A stretch of 64,000 nucleotides of DNA. Source: Viscum album. Its lineage: Eukaryota > Streptophyta > Magnoliopsida > Santalales > Viscaceae. A program made the translations under genes and the position numbers. The DNA lies in assembly GCA_963277665.1 (NCBI GenBank), contig OY728119.1:315972206-316036205 (forward strand). Direction: 5' to 3'. Positions within the stretch are counted from its first letter, which is position 1. Every line of letters starts with the position of its first letter. The notes beneath the pieces were generated by a model. The model had not been told where the DNA came from. It ran no database searches and was given only the letters and a program-made list of their open reading frames with translations. Below, piece by piece: positions 60,499-64,000 of this stretch.

Positions 60499-61606
60499 AC
60501 AGTAAGCTACAACACTAATTCATTCTATAATTTTGAATGGTCCGATGTACCCGGGACTCAATTTTCCCTTCTAACCAAAACATATAACACCCTTCCATGG
60601 AGATGCCTTCTAGAAAACATGATCTCCTACCTGAAATTCTAAATCCTTCATTCGGTTATCGGCATAGCTCTTCTTCCTACTTTGAGCTGCTTTGATGTGG
60701 TTTTGGATTACCTTTACCTTTTCCATCGTTTCCTCCAAAATTTCTAGGCCTACAAGTTTTCTTTCACCAACGTCATCCCAACAGGTTGGTGTGTGACATC
60801 TCCTTCCATATAACGCTTCATATGGTGACATCCAAATGCTTGAATAGAAGCTATTGTTATATGAAAATTCTACCAGAGGTAAATATTGATCCCACATACC
60901 CTGAAAGTCAAGTGAGCAAGAACACAACATGTCTTCTAAGGTTTGAATAGTCCCTTCTGATTGTCCATATTTTTGAGGGTGGTAGGCAGTGCTCAAACGA
61001 AATTCAGTATCGAAGGCTTTCTTAAGGCTCTTCAAGAACCTTAAAGTAAAGCGGGGGTCACAATCAGAAACAATCGACAGGGGTACTCCATGAAGTCTCA
61101 CAACTTCATTAATATAGTCTTTGTAGGTGTTTAAGTGGTAAATCCTCCCTTATAGCAAGAAAATGTGCTGACATGGTAAGACGATCAACAATAACCCATA
61201 TTGCATCGTTCCTTCTAGGAGTCTTTGGTAGTTCCATGATAAAGTCCATCATAATATTATCCCATTTCCACTCAGGTATGGGAAGAGGTTTCATGACTCC
61301 TATAGGATGTTGCCTTCCAGCTTTCACTTGTTGATAAACCATACATCTTGACACAAAATCAACAATCCCCCTCTTCATGTTGTCCCACCAAAACTGTTCC
61401 TTCAAATCTCTATACATTTTGGTGATCCCAGGGTGTATAGATAAATTGGAACTATTAGCATCATCCAATAATTCCCTTTTTAGATCAGGTATGTCGGGAA
61501 CACAAAGTCTCTTCCCAAATTTCAAAATTCCATTTTAATACACAAATTCACTCAATCTCCCATCATTCACAGCTTTAATCTTCTTTTGAAATTCTTCATC
61601 ATTGGT
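60499..61606 (-). pseudogene. Integrase of element C, degraded
   Basis: Two frames cover the domain. The N-terminal half (61109-61525) has LSIHPGITKMYRDLKEQFWW, VSRCMVYQQVKAG, and the core start MMDFIMELP and IWVIVDRLTMSAHFL. After a frame change near 61105 the core continues with RLHGVPLSIVSDCDPRFT, STAYHPQKYGQSEGTIQTLE and SPYEALYGRRCHTP. The three catalytic acids (DF, SDCD, SEGT) remain. The zinc finger has lost two ligands: the first His is Asn (DANSSN) and the last Cys is Tyr (RCMVYQQ). Stops near 61535 and 61610, and in the GPY/F region near 60500-60600, complete the inactivation. The enzyme would have inserted element cDNA. Confidence 0.9.
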
Positions 61607-62129
61607 CTAAGAACTCTTAATCCTTTCCAGTAAAGATGGTTTCGTAACCATTTGAAAAAGTATTGAGGTTTCACCTTCCATGGTGATTCCCAAATCCATC
61701 TTTATTAGATCCATGTATATAAGATCCTTTTCAACTCTCATCTTGCTCAAAACTCCATGATCCTCTCTTCTCAAAGCATCTTCCACCTTATTTGGTTTTC
61801 CCGGGTGGTAGTGTATCGTGCAATCATAATCCTTGAGTAGTTCAAGCCATCTCCTTTGCTTCATGTTGAGTTCTTTCTGTGAGAAAATATACTTCAATCT
61901 CTTGTGATCAGTATAAATATCACATTTTCACCATAGAGGTAGTGTCTCCATATCTTCAAAGCAAAGATCAGAACTGCTAACTCGAGATCATGAGTAGGAT
62001 AGTTTTGCTCATGAATTTTCAACTATCGTGATGCATAGGCAATAACCCTATCATTCTGAATAAGGACACAACCAAGACCTTTCTTAGATGCATCACTATA
62101 AATAACGAACACGTCATTCCCCAAGGGTA
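61607..62129 (-). pseudogene. RNase H of element C with a one-base deletion
   Basis: The minus-strand reading begins VFVIYSDASKKGLGCVLIQN, RVIAYASR, stop, [31 protein letters not shown]. Here the frame changes: the family's [11 protein letters not shown] appears as YG-E with one base missing near 61925, and the sequence resumes in another frame as [40 protein letters not shown] and PGKPNKVEDAL. The catalytic acids in SDAS, DLEL and TDH are kept. The stop replaces Gln in SRQLK (CAG to TAG). It would remove the RNA template during cDNA synthesis. The connection to integrase follows. Confidence 0.88.
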
Positions 62130-62803
62130 GAGTCAATATAGGATCATTGACTAATCTTCTCTTAAGTTATTCAAAACATTCTTCACACTCTTTTGTCCAA
62201 ACAAATTTAACCCCTTTACGTGTGAGATTTGTTAATGGGTTAGAAAAAGGGGAAAAATTATGGACGAAATGTCCATAATAACCTGCTAAACCAATAAAAC
62301 TGCGTACCTTAGTTATACTTGTCAGTGCTAGCCATTCTTTGATTGATCTTGTCTTAGAAGGATCAACGGAAATTCCATCCTTAGAGACAATATGTCCAAG
62401 AAAAGAAATCTCTTGAACCTAGAATTCACACATGCTAAACTTCCCATATAATTCATGTCTTCTCAGGGTCTTCAGGATAATGCACAAGTGATTTTCATGA
62501 TCTTTATAGCATTTGGAGTATACCAAGATGTCATCAAAAAATACTAGTACAAAGTTATCAAGGTATTCCTTGAAAACTCTGTTCATTAGTTCCATGAAAA
62601 CAGAGGGTGCATTAGTCATCCCAAAAGGCACTACTGTAAACTCGTAATGCCCGTACGTGGTTCAAAATGATGTTTTTGGAATGTACTCCTTCTTCACACA
62701 CAACTGATGGTATCCGGATCGAAGTTCAATCATTGAAAAGTATTGAGCTCCATGCATTTGGTCAAATAAATCATCAATGCAAGGTAGGGGATACTTGTTC
62801 TTT
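62130..62803 (-). pseudogene. Reverse transcriptase of element C, cut by a CACTA insertion
   Basis: The minus-strand reading gives [46 protein letters not shown], stop, [73 protein letters not shown] and FIGLAGYYGHFV. The palm and connection are complete, and the FFDD active-site pair is intact. The other catalytic Asp, normally IDLRSGYHQ, is Glu (IELRSG). TGA replaces the Arg codon in AFRTRYGH and a TAG follows MCEF. The 5' end of the domain stops at 62803, where the CACTA element is inserted, so the fingers are outside the window or beyond D. Confidence 0.9.
62801..62803. repeat. Target-site duplication of element D, left (TTT)
   Basis: TTT precedes CACTACT and TTT follows the other end at 63998-64000. 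Three-base target duplications are characteristic of CACTA transposons. Confidence 0.7.
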
Positions 62804-62818
62804 CACTACTTGAAAAGA

Positions 62819-62975
62819 GACCTATACCCATGGTTCAAAACCATGGGTATAACCCCCAAAACCGTGGGTATAGGCTATACCCACGGTTTGGAGAACCGTG
62901 GGCTGGAACAGTGTTGGTATAGGGGTCTCAACCTATACCCATAGTTATGGAGAACCATTGGAATAGGGGAATCAT
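62819..62975. repeat. Left subterminal repeats of the CACTA element
   Basis: Several copies of ctatacccacggttt and its complement aaaccgtgggtatag are paired as hairpins, the clearest at 62821-62850 and 62875-62902. Copies further in are diverged (acctatacccatagttatgg, tattccagtgtgg). Such subterminal repeats are binding sites for transposase in CACTA elements. Confidence 0.8.
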
Positions 62976-63061
62976 AGTGTGCACCACAACTATTCCAGTG
63001 TGGCACACAACATACCCCATAGTTTTCAAAATGCGGGGAATTTAAATTCAAAAAACTAGCA

Positions 63062-63534
63062 GCCAGCAGGGTTCGAACCCAGCACTCACGCTGCGCCTCA
63101 CGCTGCATGCCACCAAGGGACCAACCAAGCTGCGATTTATTTTGTTTATATAATTATACATCAGCGTATATATATTCATTTAATCTACTTGGTGTAACAA
63201 AAAGGAGGGCAAGGGGATTCGAACCTGTGTCTCATGCTGGGGCTCACTGCCTCGCGCAACCAACTGACCAACCTAGCCACTACATTATTTGATATATAAA
63301 TATATAAATATATTAATATAGGCACTTACCGAAAAATGGTAAAAGTGGGATTCGAACACACGACCACTGCGAGATGATCCGACACCCAACCATCTGTGCT
63401 GGGATTATTTTTATAACATTATCATACATCTGTTTGCTTATATTATTTAAACTCATTTAAAAGAAAAATATAATTCACCTAGTTTCAAACAACATACTGG
63501 TTTAAATACGACCAACGATCTAACCAACCAACCT
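63062..63534 (-). repeat. Four tandem tRNA-like modules inside the CACTA element
   Basis: On the minus strand, four modules each end in a B-box-like GGTTCGAAYCC. The B-box starts lie near 63070, 63215, 63349 and 63483 on the plus strand. Each is preceded at tRNA spacing by an A-box-like GGTTGGTCAGTTGGT or variant. Copy 2 (63205-63283) is best: TGGTCAGTTGGTTGCGCGAG, then CAGGTTCGAATCCCC. Copy 4 (63481-63534) is decayed. Spacers are AT-rich, so the step is about 134-145 bases. No cloverleaf was verified and these are not functional tRNA genes as far as I can judge. Confidence 0.65.
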
Positions 63535-63644
63535 ATGTATGTTTTTTTCATTTATATTTGTATATTTATAATTATATTAACAAAAACTGTGTTCCTGCCA
63601 TTTTTTTCATTATCCCATGAAATTTTCCCCCCTTATGGCGGGAA

Positions 63645-63985
63645 AGATATACCCATGGTTTTTCAAACCGTGGGTATGTGACTTCAAAAAATAACACCCC
63701 AATACCCACGGTTTTTAAAAACCGTGGGTATAGGTCTTTCGAAAAAACTCTATACCCACGGTTTGGCCAAAACCGTGGGTATACGTCTTCAAAAAAAAAC
63801 ACATATACCCACGGTTTTGTAAAACTGTGGGTATAGGTCATTAAAAATAATCTATACCCACGGTTTTGGGAAAAACCGGGGGTATAAGTCCACATATTAT
63901 CCCTATACCCACGGTTTATTAAAACCGTAGTTATAGGGGTACCATATACCCATGGTTCTTTGCAAAACCGTGGGTATAGGACCGT
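63645..63985. repeat. Right subterminal hairpin array of the CACTA element
   Basis: Seven hairpins of about 33-36 bases, each tatacccacggttt, a short loop and aaaccgtgggtata, start near 63648, 63700, 63751, 63806, 63853, 63904 and 63946, separated by 15-20 base spacers. One arm often carries a compensating or single change (for example ccatgg, ccgggg). They probably act as transposase-binding sites. The right end has more copies than the left. Confidence 0.88.
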
Positions 63986-64000
63986 TTTCCAGTAATGTTT

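Larger units (their letters stand above)
62804..63997. mobile_element. Element D: non-autonomous CACTA transposon
   Basis: It starts CACTACTTGAAAAGAGACC and ends GGTCC-GTTTTCCAGTAATG. The complement of the end reads CATTACTGGAAAACGG, so the terminal inverted repeats match over about 13 of the first 15 bases and again through CCTATACCCA. Both ends carry subterminal hairpins built on TATACCCACGGTTT. The element is 1194 bp and has no transposase ORF. The open frame across 63572-63895 is an artefact of the hairpin repeats. It lies in the RT of element C and is therefore the youngest dated insertion on this side. Movement would require transposase from an autonomous CACTA element. Confidence 0.9.
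56350..64000 (-). mobile_element. Element C: Tekay/Del-type chromovirus, 3' half in window
   Basis: Minus-strand Ty3/gypsy element inserted in A's 5' LTR. In window: 3' LTR (56350-60162), polypurine tract, chromodomain, integrase, RNase H and part of RT, all in the expected order. It is then interrupted by a CACTA transposon at 62804. The protease, gag, primer-binding site and 5' LTR must lie beyond 64000. Its LTR is related to those of A and B but starts at the site that is internal in B's LTR. C is the only member here that ever carried pol, so it is the model for the autonomous partner of A and B, although this copy has stops and frameshifts. Confidence 0.88.

Noticed and set aside
63205..63283. 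A functional tRNA gene
   Set aside because: A- and B-box-like sequences are present, but I could not draw a complete cloverleaf. The unit is one of four diverged tandem copies within a transposon.
63572..63895. A 107-residue minus-strand open frame with YTPGF/YPRF/NRGY-like repeats
   Set aside because: It is a translation of the CACTA subterminal hairpin repeats. The repeated peptide follows directly from TATACCCACGGTTT and there is no start context or family match.
63645..63985. Regularly spaced palindromic repeats that could suggest a CRISPR array
   Set aside because: The spacers are short (15-20 bases), similar to each other and AT-rich, and the repeats lie between CACTA ends in a plant genome. 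They are transposon subterminal repeats.

Overview
The window looks like intergenic DNA from a plant with a large, repeat-rich genome. Every recognisable protein fragment belongs to a plant transposable-element lineage: a Ty3/gypsy Tat-type element with two RNase H domains, a chromodomain-bearing chromovirus of the Tekay/Del type, two Ty1/copia relics and a CACTA DNA transposon. I found no host gene, no intact transposon ORF, no rRNA, no functional tRNA and no CRISPR. The species cannot be named from this sequence.

Layout. (1) 1-15.4 kb is relatively GC-rich. It holds a decayed minus-strand Tat-like element (gag, protease, RT, RNase H, second RNase H, integrase running from about 8.0 down to 1.35 kb), several tandem-repeat families (25-28 bp, about 115-155 bp and 55 bp) and LTR/UTR-like DNA. 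(2) 15.4-34.86 kb is AT-rich. It contains a plus-strand copia RT/RNase H scrap at 24.8 kb followed by LTR-like sequence, a minus-strand copia integrase scrap at 30.8-31.2 kb, and long stretches without a recognisable feature. (3) 34.86-64 kb is a stack of nested elements. Element A (minus) has its 3' LTR at 34859-50712, its short interior at 50713-52697 and its 5' LTR from 52698. Element B (plus, 36061-47115, 5-bp target duplication TAAAT) is inserted in A's 3' LTR. Element C (minus, from 56350 to beyond the window) is inserted in A's 5' LTR. A CACTA element D (62804-63997, target duplication TTT) is inserted in the RT of C. A short LINE tail lies inside A's 3' LTR.

How they relate. A, B and C share LTR ends (TGTAACACCCC), a TATA box, a leader hairpin, a splice-donor-like site and a repeated GG-ACTA-CC hairpin in the LTR leader. 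Only C carries pol and a chromodomain. A and B have unusually long LTRs (about 4.4-4.8 kb) around interiors of only 2.0-2.3 kb, so they look like non-autonomous derivatives that a C-like relative could have mobilised. The most interesting signals are these LTR-leader hairpins, whose paired bases change together between families, and a tandem array of tRNA-like modules inside the CACTA element.
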